The notes under the pieces were generated by a model. The model ran no database searches. It worked only from the letters and a program-made list of their open reading frames with translations, and was not told the DNA's origin. The position numbers and the translations under genes are program-made. DNA of 7,651 nucleotides from Candidatus Nanopelagicaceae bacterium (GTDB taxonomy: Bacteria > Actinomycetota > Actinomycetes > Nanopelagicales > Nanopelagicaceae): positions 1 through 7,651 of the forward strand of contig CANJXW010000020.1 of assembly GCA_947478965.1 (NCBI GenBank), in the 5' to 3' direction. Shown here piece after piece: positions 1-7,007 of the stretch (within the stretch, counting starts at the first letter, position 1; the number at the start of each line of letters is the position of its first letter).

Positions 1-287
1 ATCCTAAGCGGTAGAAACTCACGTAGATCTGCTCGTGCGCCCGAGGCCAATATTGCGCCAGTACTCATCGCTTCCTCCCATGTGGTTTCGCCTCGTGCGA
101 GGCTCAGCCACGTTGTTGCATCCATCTCGATCACATTTGCTGGTGTTCCACGAGTATGAGTTGGTCCATCACCGCATTGAATTGCAGCATATGGCGGTAC
201 GCGTACTTCAATTGCGCGACCAGGAGATTTTTCGACAAGGGCGGCAAGGGTTTCCTTAACCTCTGTGAGAATCTTGGGATCGCGCAT
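1..287 (-). CDS. Sterol-carrier-family (SCP-like) protein, short form, 3' end cut by window edge
   Basis: I read this from the reverse strand: an ATG at 287-285 opens a frame with no stop for 95 codons down to the window edge. The product has a short N-terminal helix-like stretch (KILTEVKETLAALVEK), then the family's conserved blocks: EVRVPPYAAIQC (about residues 27-38), GPTHTRGTPANVIEMD (41-56), TTWLSLARGETTWEEAM (58-74) and SGARADLREFLPL (82-94). This matches the C-terminal SCP-like domain of the actinobacterial proteins usually encoded between purL and purF. The family normally ends just after the RADL..LPL block, so only a few residues should be missing. In Streptomyces-type homologues a DinB/mycothiol-dependent maleylpyruvate isomerase-like domain precedes this region; here it is absent, because the purL stop lies only 4 nt upstream. 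The ribosome binding site is weak (a GGA inside the last purL codons), which suggests coupling to purL. The biochemical role is unknown; a lipid or hydrophobic ligand is suggested only by the family name. Confidence 0.85.
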   Translation of the reverse strand, partial: MRDPKILTEVKETLAALVEKSPGRAIEVRVPPYAAIQCGDGPTHTRGTPANVIEMDATTWLSLARGETTWEEAMSTGAILASGARADLREFLPLR

Positions 288-291
288 CAAA

Positions 292-2523
292 TTATCCAAA
301 CAACTTAGGAAATGTTTCGGTCCACGCGGTGCGCAACTCAGTAAGTGGAATATTTGCACCGTTGATTACAAGGCTATCGCCACCTGTTGTCCCAAGTTTT
401 GTAAGAACAATCTGATGTTTGGTCGCAAGATCACCCAACGTCTTGGTTTGCGAAGGATCGATGGCAACGATAACTCGGCCAGGAGTTTCGCTCATCAGCG
501 CTGTACCAATATTTTCAACGGTTACATCTGCGCCTACATTGTGGCGAAGAACCATTTCAGTGAGCGAGGCGCTTAAACCACCTTGGCTTAAATCATGCGC
601 TGCAGTAAAGACTTTATTGACACGTCCTGCAACGAGAAGATCTATCAGTCTCATCTCGCGTTGCAGATCCGCGATCGGTGATTGTCCCCCACGTTGACCG
701 TGAAGATATGCCCATTCACTACCTGCGAGATCATCTGCAGTCTCACCAAGGAGATAGAGATCAAGGCCCGCCTCTTCAAAACTCATCGGTGTGCGTGTTC
801 GCACATCATCAATGACTCCAAGAACGCCAATGACTGGCGTTGGAAGAATTGCAACGCTTCCGGTCTGGTTGTAGAAAGAAACGTTTCCGCCTGTGACAGG
901 AAGACCCATCTCAAGACATCCATCTGCAAGGCCGCGCACTGATTCGGCAAATTGCCACATAACCCCTGGATCTTCGGGTGAACCAAAGTTGAGGCAGTTT
1001 GTTACAGCAAGGGGCTTTGCGCCCGCTGTTGCAATATTTCGCGCCGCTTCTGCAAGAGCTAGCTTCGCACCTTCGTAAGGGTTGAGATAAGACCAGTTGG
1101 CATTGGCGTCGGTCGCAATAGCTACGCCGAGGTGGGTTTTTTCATCGATACGGACCATTCCAGAATCATCTGGTTGAGATTGAATTGTATTTCCCTGGAC
1201 ATAGCGATCGTATTGCGATGTAACCCAGGATTTATCAGCCAAGTTGGGAGCTGCAGCGAGTTTCAAAACAGTCGCTTTAATCTCATCACTCGTTGTTGGA
1301 CGAGGCACGTTAATAACTTCTGCATTGACGCGATCAACATATTCTGGCTTTGCCAAGGGGCGGTTGTAGACCGGGCCATCGTGAGCAACAGTGCGTGGTG
1401 GGACATCGACGATGAGATCTCCGTGCCATGTGATTTCAAGTCGATCACCATCGGTAACTTCACCAATAACAGTGACCGTGACATCCCACTTGTCGCAGAT
1501 TTCAAGGAAGCGCTTAATCTTTGATGGCTCGACAATTGCGCACATACGCTCTTGTGATTCTGACATCAGAATTTCCTCAGGAGAAAGTGAGGCATCACGA
1601 AGAGGAACTCGATCGAGCTCGACCTTCATTCCACCGCTGCCACCTGATGCAAGTTCACTCGTTGCACATGAAAGACCAGCGCCACCTAGATCTTGAATTC
1701 CGATCACGAGATCTTCAGCAAAGATTTCAAGAGAACATTCAATGAGGACTTTTTCTACAAAGGGATCGCCAACTTGAACTGCTGGACGCTTTGCAGATCC
1801 TGTTGTGTCGAATGTTTCAGAGGCAAGAACTGAGACTCCACCGATTCCATCTCCACCTGTCTTTGCTCCATAGAGCACAACGAGGTTTCCGGCACCTGCA
1901 GCTTTTGCCAACTTAATATCGCTATGTTTCATCACGCCAACGCAGAGCGCGTTAACAAGTGGATTTCCAATGTAGGTCTCATCGAAGACGACTTCTCCAC
2001 CAATATTGGCAAGGCCAAGACAGTTTCCATATCCACCAACGCCTGCAACGATTCCGGGTAAGACGCGACGAGTATCAGGAGCATCTGCTGGGCCAAAGCG
2101 AAGTGGATCCATCACAGCGATGGGACGTGCGCCCATTGTTAAAATATCGCGAACGATTCCGCCCACACCTGTTGCTGCGCCCTGATATGGCTCGATAAAA
2201 GATGGGTGATTATGTGACTCAATCTTAAAAGTAACCGCATATCCCTGGCCAACATCAACAACGCCTGCATTCTCGCCAATTCCAACGAGGAGAGCATCAG
2301 TTTTTACTGCCTTATCGCCGAACTGCTTGAGGTGGACCTTAGATGATTTATACGAGCAGTGCTCAGACCACATCACCGAATACATCGCGAGTTCAGATGA
2401 TGTCGGGCGTCTTCCCAAAATCTCCTTAATGCGCGCATACTCATCTGGCTTTAGCCCGAGTTCGGCAAATGGTTGGCTCTGATCCGGAGAGCTTTGCGCA
2501 ACGGTGACTGTATCGAGCGTCAT
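292..2523 (-). CDS. purL: Phosphoribosylformylglycinamidine synthase, synthetase subunit PurL (small type)
   Basis: PurL is the ATP-dependent synthetase subunit of FGAM synthase. With PurQ supplying ammonia from glutamine and PurS bridging the two, it converts FGAR to FGAM (step 4 of IMP synthesis) in the cytoplasm. The 743 residues fit the small PurL class, which lacks fused PurS-like and glutaminase domains. Visible family motifs, in order: [10 protein letters not shown] (52-61), ESHNHPS (102-108), [12 protein letters not shown] (115-126), [14 protein letters not shown] (277-290), MSESQERM (320-327), [11 protein letters not shown] (436-446), CLNFG (510-514), [10 protein letters not shown] (543-552) and AHDLSQGGL (642-650). 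These span both tandem AIRS/PurM-like halves, and nothing looks broken. The ATG directly follows the purQ stop (TAAATG). A GGTGA, complementary to the 16S rRNA tail, sits about 6 nt upstream inside the end of purQ, which supports this start. The residues before about 20 are poorly conserved, so a slightly later start cannot be excluded. Confidence 0.98.
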   Translation of the reverse strand: MTLDTVTVAQSSPDQSQPFAELGLKPDEYARIKEILGRRPTSSELAMYSVMWSEHCSYKSSKVHLKQFGDKAVKTDALLVGIGENAGVVDVGQGYAVTFKIESHNHPSFIEPYQGAATGVGGIVRDILTMGARPIAVMDPLRFGPADAPDTRRVLPGIVAGVGGYGNCLGLANIGGEVVFDETYIGNPLVNALCVGVMKHSDIKLAKAAGAGNLVVLYGAKTGGDGIGGVSVLASETFDTTGSAKRPAVQVGDPFVEKVLIECSLEIFAEDLVIGIQDLGGAGLSCATSELASGGSGGMKVELDRVPLRDASLSPEEILMSESQERMCAIVEPSKIKRFLEICDKWDVTVTVIGEVTDGDRLEITWHGDLIVDVPPRTVAHDGPVYNRPLAKPEYVDRVNAEVINVPRPTTSDEIKATVLKLAAAPNLADKSWVTSQYDRYVQGNTIQSQPDDSGMVRIDEKTHLGVAIATDANANWSYLNPYEGAKLALAEAARNIATAGAKPLAVTNCLNFGSPEDPGVMWQFAESVRGLADGCLEMGLPVTGGNVSFYNQTGSVAILPTPVIGVLGVIDDVRTRTPMSFEEAGLDLYLLGETADDLAGSEWAYLHGQRGGQSPIADLQREMRLIDLLVAGRVNKVFTAAHDLSQGGLSASLTEMVLRHNVGADVTVENIGTALMSETPGRVIVAIDPSQTKTLGDLATKHQIVLTKLGTTGGDSLVINGANIPLTELRTAWTETFPKLFG

Positions 2524-3192
2524 TTATTTCACCATCGCATTAAGAACAGAAGTAAAGAATCCAAGCCCATCAGCTGTGGGACCAGTAAGAGTGTTAATCG
2601 CATGCTCTGGGTGGGGCATGAGCCCAACAATATTTCCGCGTTCATTTGTTATTCCAGCGATGAGGTTACGTGAACCGTTTGGATTTTCTCCAACATAACG
2701 GGCAACAATCCGACCTTCACCTTCTAGCACCGCAAGGGTTTCATCGTCACACATAAATGCGCCTTCTCCGTTTTTAAGCGGAATCACAATCTCTTGCCCT
2801 TGTGTAAATGAGGATGTCCAAGCGGTTGTTGTATTTTCAATGGATATCTTCTGATCAGTACAGAGAAAGTGAAGTTCGCTATTGCGAGTGAGAGCACCTG
2901 GCAGTAAATGTGTTTCGCAGAGAACTTGAAAACCGTTACAGATTCCAAGAAGTGGCATGCCACCTTTTGCAGCATCAATAATCTTTTCCATCACTGGAGC
3001 GAAACGTGAGATCGCACCACAACGCAGGTAATCGCCGTATGAGAATCCACCTGGCAAGATCACTGCATCCACGCCCTTAAGGTCTGCATCTTTATGCCAT
3101 AACGAGATTGCAGTGGCTCCGCCTGTTGTTACCGCGCGTGCCGCATCTCGATCATCGAGAGTACCTGGAAAGGTTACGACGCCGACCTTCAT
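2524..3192 (-). CDS. purQ: Phosphoribosylformylglycinamidine synthase, glutaminase subunit PurQ
   Basis: PurQ is the class I glutamine amidotransferase subunit of FGAM synthase. It hydrolyses glutamine and channels ammonia to PurL. The 222-residue protein starts [17 protein letters not shown], typical of the family. It carries the oxyanion-region motif [15 protein letters not shown] (46-60), the nucleophile elbow GICNGFQVL with Cys85 (83-91), and the His194/Glu196 pair in MPHPEHA (192-198), so the Cys-His-Glu triad is intact. The segment [18 protein letters not shown] (170-187) is also characteristic. Its ATG shares one base with the purS stop (TAATG), and its own stop abuts the purL start. 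All three subunits of the complex are therefore contiguous in the order purS-purQ-purL. The ribosome binding site is weak (GAGAAA a few bases upstream, within purS codons), so translation probably depends on ribosomes finishing purS. Confidence 0.98.
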   Translation of the reverse strand: MKVGVVTFPGTLDDRDAARAVTTGGATAISLWHKDADLKGVDAVILPGGFSYGDYLRCGAISRFAPVMEKIIDAAKGGMPLLGICNGFQVLCETHLLPGALTRNSELHFLCTDQKISIENTTTAWTSSFTQGQEIVIPLKNGEGAFMCDDETLAVLEGEGRIVARYVGENPNGSRNLIAGITNERGNIVGLMPHPEHAINTLTGPTADGLGFFTSVLNAMVK

Positions 3193-3437
3193 TATTTCTC
3201 GACTCGAACTACAAAGGTTTCAATGACGGGGTTTGCAAGTAACTTTTCAGCAGCAACTTCGACTTCTGCTAGTTGCGCCGCGGTTGGTTCGCCTTCTATC
3301 TCAATTTCAAATCGCTTACCTTGGCGCACGCTCTTAGCGAAGGTGAAGCCAAGTCGTGGAAGCGCTGCAGATACTGCGCTGCCCTGAGGGTCAAGAATCT
3401 CAGGCTTTAACATCACATCAACCACGATCTTTGCCAT
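3192..3437 (-). CDS. purS: Phosphoribosylformylglycinamidine synthase subunit PurS
   Basis: PurS is the small, non-catalytic subunit that joins PurQ to PurL and helps ammonia transfer in FGAM synthase. In the Bacillus-type complex two PurS are found per PurL and PurQ. At 81 residues it has the usual length. It shows the family pattern: an N-terminal strand ([18 protein letters not shown], 2-19), the [11 protein letters not shown] helix (21-31), [13 protein letters not shown] (37-49), and the C-terminal [18 protein letters not shown] (63-80). The ATG at 3437 is supported by the best Shine-Dalgarno in the window, AAAAGGAG at 3451-3444, 6 nt from the start. The gene follows purC after 22 nt and overlaps purQ by 1 nt. 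Short genes of this kind are easily missed, but the motif match and context leave little doubt. Confidence 0.97.
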   Translation of the reverse strand: MAKIVVDVMLKPEILDPQGSAVSAALPRLGFTFAKSVRQGKRFEIEIEGEPTAAQLAEVEVAAEKLLANPVIETFVVRVEK

Positions 3438-3443
3438 TGTGCG

Positions 3444-3451
3444 CTCCTTTT
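3444..3451 (-). promoter_or_regulatory. Strong ribosome binding site of purS
   Basis: Read on the minus strand, AAAAGGAG lies 6 nt before the purS ATG, in the only real intergenic gap of the operon (3438-3459). It is the closest match to a consensus Shine-Dalgarno among the gene junctions examined. It fixes the purS start and suggests that purS is initiated independently rather than by coupling to purC. Confidence 0.8.
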
Positions 3452-3459
3452 ATAGGGTT

Positions 3460-4341
3460 TTAGAACTTATTTCCGGTGATTCGATAGAAAGCTTCTTCGT
3501 AACGTTGGGCGGTCTTTTCCACGATCTCATTGGGAAGTGCAGGAGGTCGGCTCTTTCGATCCCAGCCACTTGCCGTTAAATAATCGCGAACGTATTGCTT
3601 ATCAAAGGATGCTTGAGATGATCCAGGTGCCCACAGACTTTCTTCCCAGAAGCGTGATGAATCAGGGGTGAGCGCTTCATCGCCAAGAATGATCTTCCCT
3701 GCGCCATTGCGTCCAAATTCAAATTTTGTATCTGCCAAGATAATTCCGCGTGACTGGGAAAATTCTGCAGCAGTGTCATAGAGGCGAAGGGTGAGATCTT
3801 TTAATTCACGAGCAACATCTTCTCCGACAATTTCTGTCGCTGTTGCAAAATCAATATTAATATCATGATCACCGATCTGAGCCTTTGTTGCTGGCGTAAA
3901 AATACTTTCCCTGAGCTTGGATCCGTCAACTAGTTCATCTTCAAGAAGATTGCCACAAACCATCTTGTTCTCTTTATATTCAGCAAGGCCGCTACCTGTG
4001 AGATAACCTCGAGCAACGCATTCAATATCAAACATTTCAAGTGGAGTAACGATCACAGCACGATCTGCGACAGAGCGCGGAACTTCATCGCTAATAATGT
4101 GATTTGGCACGACATCTTCAAGAAGTTCAAACCAAAAGAGTGAGAGCTGGGTAAGGATCGCGCCTTTGCCCGGTATCTCCGTTGGAAGTACCCAGTCAAA
4201 GGCTGAAATCCGATCGGATGCTACGAGAAGAACTTCGCTTTTATCGTTTGTGTAAAGGTCACGAACTTTTCCGGTGCGCAGATGTGTCCACCCAAGTATT
4301 GAAGGCGCTGGCGGTGGACCAGCTGTGCCGAATCCGCTCAC
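3460..4341 (-). CDS. purC: Phosphoribosylaminoimidazole-succinocarboxamide synthase (SAICAR synthetase)
   Basis: PurC joins CAIR and L-aspartate with ATP to form SAICAR (step 7 of IMP synthesis), the direct substrate of the neighbouring purB product. The 293-residue protein has the nucleotide-binding start GKVRDLY (24-30), ASDRISAFDWVLPTEIPGKG (41-60), the first signature region (VTPLEMFDIECVARGYLTGSG, 98-118) and the second signature LADTKFEFG (202-210). DEALTPDSSRFW (221-232) and SFDKQYVRDYL (245-255) follow, both standard in actinobacterial PurC. The start is GTG at 4341-4339, overlapping the purB stop as GTGA. MSGF before the conserved core matches actinobacterial homologues, which supports this start. 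No clear Shine-Dalgarno precedes it, so translation is probably coupled to purB. The stretch GTAGPPPAPSI (5-15) is a proline-rich, variable N-terminal arm. The gene looks intact. Confidence 0.97.
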   Translation of the reverse strand: MSGFGTAGPPPAPSILGWTHLRTGKVRDLYTNDKSEVLLVASDRISAFDWVLPTEIPGKGAILTQLSLFWFELLEDVVPNHIISDEVPRSVADRAVIVTPLEMFDIECVARGYLTGSGLAEYKENKMVCGNLLEDELVDGSKLRESIFTPATKAQIGDHDINIDFATATEIVGEDVARELKDLTLRLYDTAAEFSQSRGIILADTKFEFGRNGAGKIILGDEALTPDSSRFWEESLWAPGSSQASFDKQYVRDYLTASGWDRKSRPPALPNEIVEKTAQRYEEAFYRITGNKF

Positions 4342-5759
4342 CGAATAGAGCCGGGTTTGTACTGCGCTGCCGCAGGGTGCGCGGATGTGATCGCTTCAAT
4401 GCGACCTACAACTCGAGCAATTTGTTGGCGAGCATCGCCAGTAAATTCAATTGGTTCGCGAATCAACGCATCAAGATCGTTGCGATCGAGCGGTAGTCGT
4501 GAATCCCCCGCAAGAGAATCAAGGAGAGTATTTGCCTTACCTTCACGCATCAAGAGAGCCGCTTTAACAGCGTGTTCCTTGATTATTTCGTGGGCAGCTT
4601 CGCGGCCAAGGCCAGCTTTAACAGAGGCCATCAAAATCTTTGTCGTAGCTAAGAAGGGAAGGTAGCGATCGAGCTCTGCTTGAATGACTGCAGGGAAGGC
4701 GCCGAACTCGCTCATGATTGTCAGCATCGTTTCAAGCAATCCATCAATGGCATAGAAAGCATCAGGAAGAGCGACGCGACGTACAACGCTGCAGGAGACA
4801 TCTCCTTCATTCCATTGATCGCCAGATAGTTCAGAGACCATAGATGCATATCCGCGCAAGATCACAGTCAAGCCATTAACGCGTTCGCATGAGCGCGTAT
4901 TCATCTTATGTGGCATGGCAGATGATCCGACTTGCCCGGCTTTAAAACCTTCAGTGACGAGTTCTGCGCCAGCCATCAATCGGATTGAAGTTGCAAGAGA
5001 AGAAGGTGATGCAGCGATCTGTACAAGAGTTGTGACAACATCGTAATCAAAAGATCGTGGATAGATCTGACCTGTTGAATCCATAACGTTTTCAAAACCA
5101 AGTTCGGCTGCGATTGATCTCTCTAATTCAAGGTGAGCAGCCGATGAACCAAGTAGATCAATCGAATCCTGTGCTGTTCCGACAGGTCCTTTGATTCCGC
5201 GCATTGGATAACGATCTTGAAGCGCAGTAAGTCGTTCATATGCAAAGAGAAGTTCTTCGCCTGCAGAAGCAAAGCGTTTTCCAAGTGTGGTGATTTGTGC
5301 CGGAACATTATGCGAGCGACCAGCAATCGGTTGATCTGCATACATACTTGCCTTCGCAGCAATCGCTGCAAGGAGAGCGATAGTTTTTTCTTGTACGAGT
5401 TCAAGGCCGCGTTTAATTTGAAGCGCTTCGATATTTTCTGTGAGGTCGCGACTAGTCATTCCTGCGTGAATTGCTTCGTGGCCAGCAAGTGCATTGAACT
5501 CTTCGATTCGCGCCTTGACATCATGGCGCGTTAATTTCTCGCGAGTATCAATAGATGCAAGATCCACGGTATTGATTACTTTTTCATAATCTGCAATAAC
5601 TGAATCTGATATTACGTGGCCAAGTTTTGATTGGGCGCGGGCAACTGCGAGCCAAAGTCTGCGCTCTGCAATGATTTTCTGCTCTGGCGCGAAGATCTCA
5701 CGCATTGCAGTTGATGCATAACGATCAGCTAGGACGCTCACTGGTGCATTCTCTCTCAT
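4338..5759 (-). CDS. purB: Adenylosuccinate lyase
   Basis: PurB removes fumarate at two points: SAICAR to AICAR in IMP synthesis, and adenylosuccinate to AMP. It therefore links the purC and purA products encoded on either side. The 473-residue protein belongs to the fumarase/aspartase superfamily. It shows TRHDVKARIEEFNALAG (77-93), GMTSRDLTEN (100-109), GRSHNVPAQ (147-155, with His150 aligned to the conserved superfamily histidine), GIKGPVGTAQD (188-198), the superfamily signature GSSAMPHKMN (278-287) in its mobile catalytic loop, and GDQWNEGDVSCSVVRR (313-328). The ATG at 5759 immediately follows the purD stop (TAAATG) and has a GGAGAAGGG upstream at suitable spacing. The first six residues are variable, and conservation begins around ADRYAST. 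The length suits the actinobacterial subgroup, and no frameshift is seen. The gene ends in a 4-nt overlap with purC. Confidence 0.97.
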   Translation of the reverse strand: MRENAPVSVLADRYASTAMREIFAPEQKIIAERRLWLAVARAQSKLGHVISDSVIADYEKVINTVDLASIDTREKLTRHDVKARIEEFNALAGHEAIHAGMTSRDLTENIEALQIKRGLELVQEKTIALLAAIAAKASMYADQPIAGRSHNVPAQITTLGKRFASAGEELLFAYERLTALQDRYPMRGIKGPVGTAQDSIDLLGSSAAHLELERSIAAELGFENVMDSTGQIYPRSFDYDVVTTLVQIAASPSSLATSIRLMAGAELVTEGFKAGQVGSSAMPHKMNTRSCERVNGLTVILRGYASMVSELSGDQWNEGDVSCSVVRRVALPDAFYAIDGLLETMLTIMSEFGAFPAVIQAELDRYLPFLATTKILMASVKAGLGREAAHEIIKEHAVKAALLMREGKANTLLDSLAGDSRLPLDRNDLDALIREPIEFTGDARQQIARVVGRIEAITSAHPAAAQYKPGSIR

Positions 5760-7004
5760 TTAATTGCCCTTCTCCGCCACCGACGCATTGAAGGCGATAT
5801 CACTGCGGAAGAATGAACCCTCGAGCTGAATCTGAGAAATCGCTCGATAAGCCCGATCACGGGCTTCGGTCAGATCAGCGCCGCTTCCGGTCACGGTAAG
5901 TACTCGTCCGCCACTTGAGACAAGGCCGTGTGGGGCAAGAGAAGTTCCTGCGTGGAAGATCTGTGCCCCTTCGATTTCTGGAATTGCAGTGATCGCGCCA
6001 TTTATCTTTGGAGATTGTGGATACCCAGGAGCTGCAAGGACAACTGTCACCGCGCTTCCACTTTCCCATTCGAGTGCAACATCATCGAGTGAATCAGTTG
6101 CAGCTTTATAGAGAAGTTGTGCGAGTGGGGTCTTCAACAGTGGGATGAGTACCTGTGTCTCTGGATCTCCAAAGCGCGTATTAAATTCGATGACACGAAT
6201 TCCGTGATCTGTGAGTGCAAGTCCTGCATAGAGAAGCCCGACGAAGGGAGTACCGCGCGCAGCCATCTCGGCGATCATCGGAGCTAATACTTTTTCATAT
6301 GTTTCATCCATGATGTCATCTGGCGCCCAAGGCAACGGTGAATATGCACCCATACCGCCGGTATTAGGTCCGAGGTCACCATCGAGTGCGCGTTTGAAAT
6401 CCTGAGCAGGTTGCATGGGAAGAATATTTCTTCCATCTGAAATTCCAAAGAGAGAGATCTCGGGACCATCAAGGAATTCCTCAATCACAACGCGCTTGCA
6501 TGACATTGCATGTTCGAAAGCCTCGGTGCGCTCCTGAGTTACGACGACGCCTTTGCCTGCAGCTAGCCCGTCATCTTTTACGACATACGGTGCACCGAAA
6601 GAATCAAGTGCTTCATTGATTTCACTTTCTGTTGTGCAGGTAAAACTGCGGGCAGTCGGAACTCCTGCATCGCGCATAACCCCTTTTGCGAAGTCCTTAG
6701 ATCCTTCTAGTTGAGCTGCAGCTTTTGAGGGCCCAAAGGTTGCGATTCCAGCTGCTCGCAGCAGATCGGCGACGCCGTTTACGAGAGGTACTTCAGGGCC
6801 AATAACGACGAGATCTACGGCTAACTGCTTCGCAAGATCAACAAGTGCTTGATTATCAGTAATTGCAACAGGATGGATCGTTGCAAAGGTTGCTATACCT
6901 GGATTTCCAGGAGCGCAGTGAAGTTCGGTGCACTCTGGATCTGCCTGTAGTCCTAGTGCAAGTGCGTGTTCGCGACCGCCGCTTCCAACTAGGAGGATTT
7001 TCAT
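5760..7004 (-). CDS. purD: Phosphoribosylamine-glycine ligase (GAR synthetase)
   Basis: PurD ligates glycine to 5-phosphoribosylamine using ATP, giving GAR (step 2 of IMP synthesis). The 414 residues agree with stand-alone bacterial PurD; no PurM or PurN domain is fused. Domains in order: an N-terminal Rossmann-like part beginning MKILLVGSGGREHALA with APGNPG (31-36) and VIGPEVPLVNG (67-77); an ATP-grasp region with the KDFAKGVM helix (103-110), VVKDDGLAAGKGVVV (141-155) and EEFLDGPEISLF (175-186); NTGGMGAYSP (214-223); the GARS signature RFGDPETQVL (277-286); and the C-terminal domain with VVLAAPGYP (321-329) and HAGTS (351-355). The ATG at 7004 lies 3 nt after the purA stop. The best ribosome binding site, AAAGGA, is about 13 nt upstream inside purA, a rather long spacing. 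The start is nevertheless secure, because the Rossmann strand begins at once. Confidence 0.98.
   Translation of the reverse strand: MKILLVGSGGREHALALGLQADPECTELHCAPGNPGIATFATIHPVAITDNQALVDLAKQLAVDLVVIGPEVPLVNGVADLLRAAGIATFGPSKAAAQLEGSKDFAKGVMRDAGVPTARSFTCTTESEINEALDSFGAPYVVKDDGLAAGKGVVVTQERTEAFEHAMSCKRVVIEEFLDGPEISLFGISDGRNILPMQPAQDFKRALDGDLGPNTGGMGAYSPLPWAPDDIMDETYEKVLAPMIAEMAARGTPFVGLLYAGLALTDHGIRVIEFNTRFGDPETQVLIPLLKTPLAQLLYKAATDSLDDVALEWESGSAVTVVLAAPGYPQSPKINGAITAIPEIEGAQIFHAGTSLAPHGLVSSGGRVLTVTGSGADLTEARDRAYRAISQIQLEGSFFRSDIAFNASVAEKGN
5767..5775 (-). promoter_or_regulatory. Ribosome binding site of purB, inside purD 3' end
   Basis: On the minus strand, GGAGAAGGG lies within the last codons of purD, with its AAGG core 8 nt before the purB ATG. 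It supports the start at 5759, even though no intergenic base separates the two genes. Confidence 0.6.
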
Positions 7005-7007
7005 AAC

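Noticed and set aside
1..34. Possible intergenic DNA at the left edge
   Set aside because: The minus-strand SCP-like frame runs through it to the edge, and its residues (RADLREFLPL) match the family's C-terminus.
265..576. Plus-strand open frame of 103 codons at the left end
   Set aside because: It lies antisense to the well-supported 3' end of purL and the SCP-like start, has no recognisable motif, and its composition fits a shadow frame.
1132..1524. Plus-strand open frame of 130 codons, the longest antisense frame
   Set aside because: It is wholly antisense to purL codons rich in conserved motifs. It resembles no known protein and no ribosome binding site or promoter was evident.
1681..1800. 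Local GATC cluster as a possible replication origin or regulatory island
   Set aside because: GATC is frequent throughout the window and this stretch codes for conserved PurL residues. There are no DnaA-box-like repeats or AT-rich unwinding segment.
3438..3459. Possible terminator, attenuator or promoter between purC and purS
   Set aside because: Only 22 nt are available, without an inverted repeat. A Shine-Dalgarno occupies the informative part.
5217..5534. Plus-strand open frame of 105 codons antisense to purB
   Set aside because: It is a shadow of purB, with many cysteines and lysines from antisense codons and no family resemblance.
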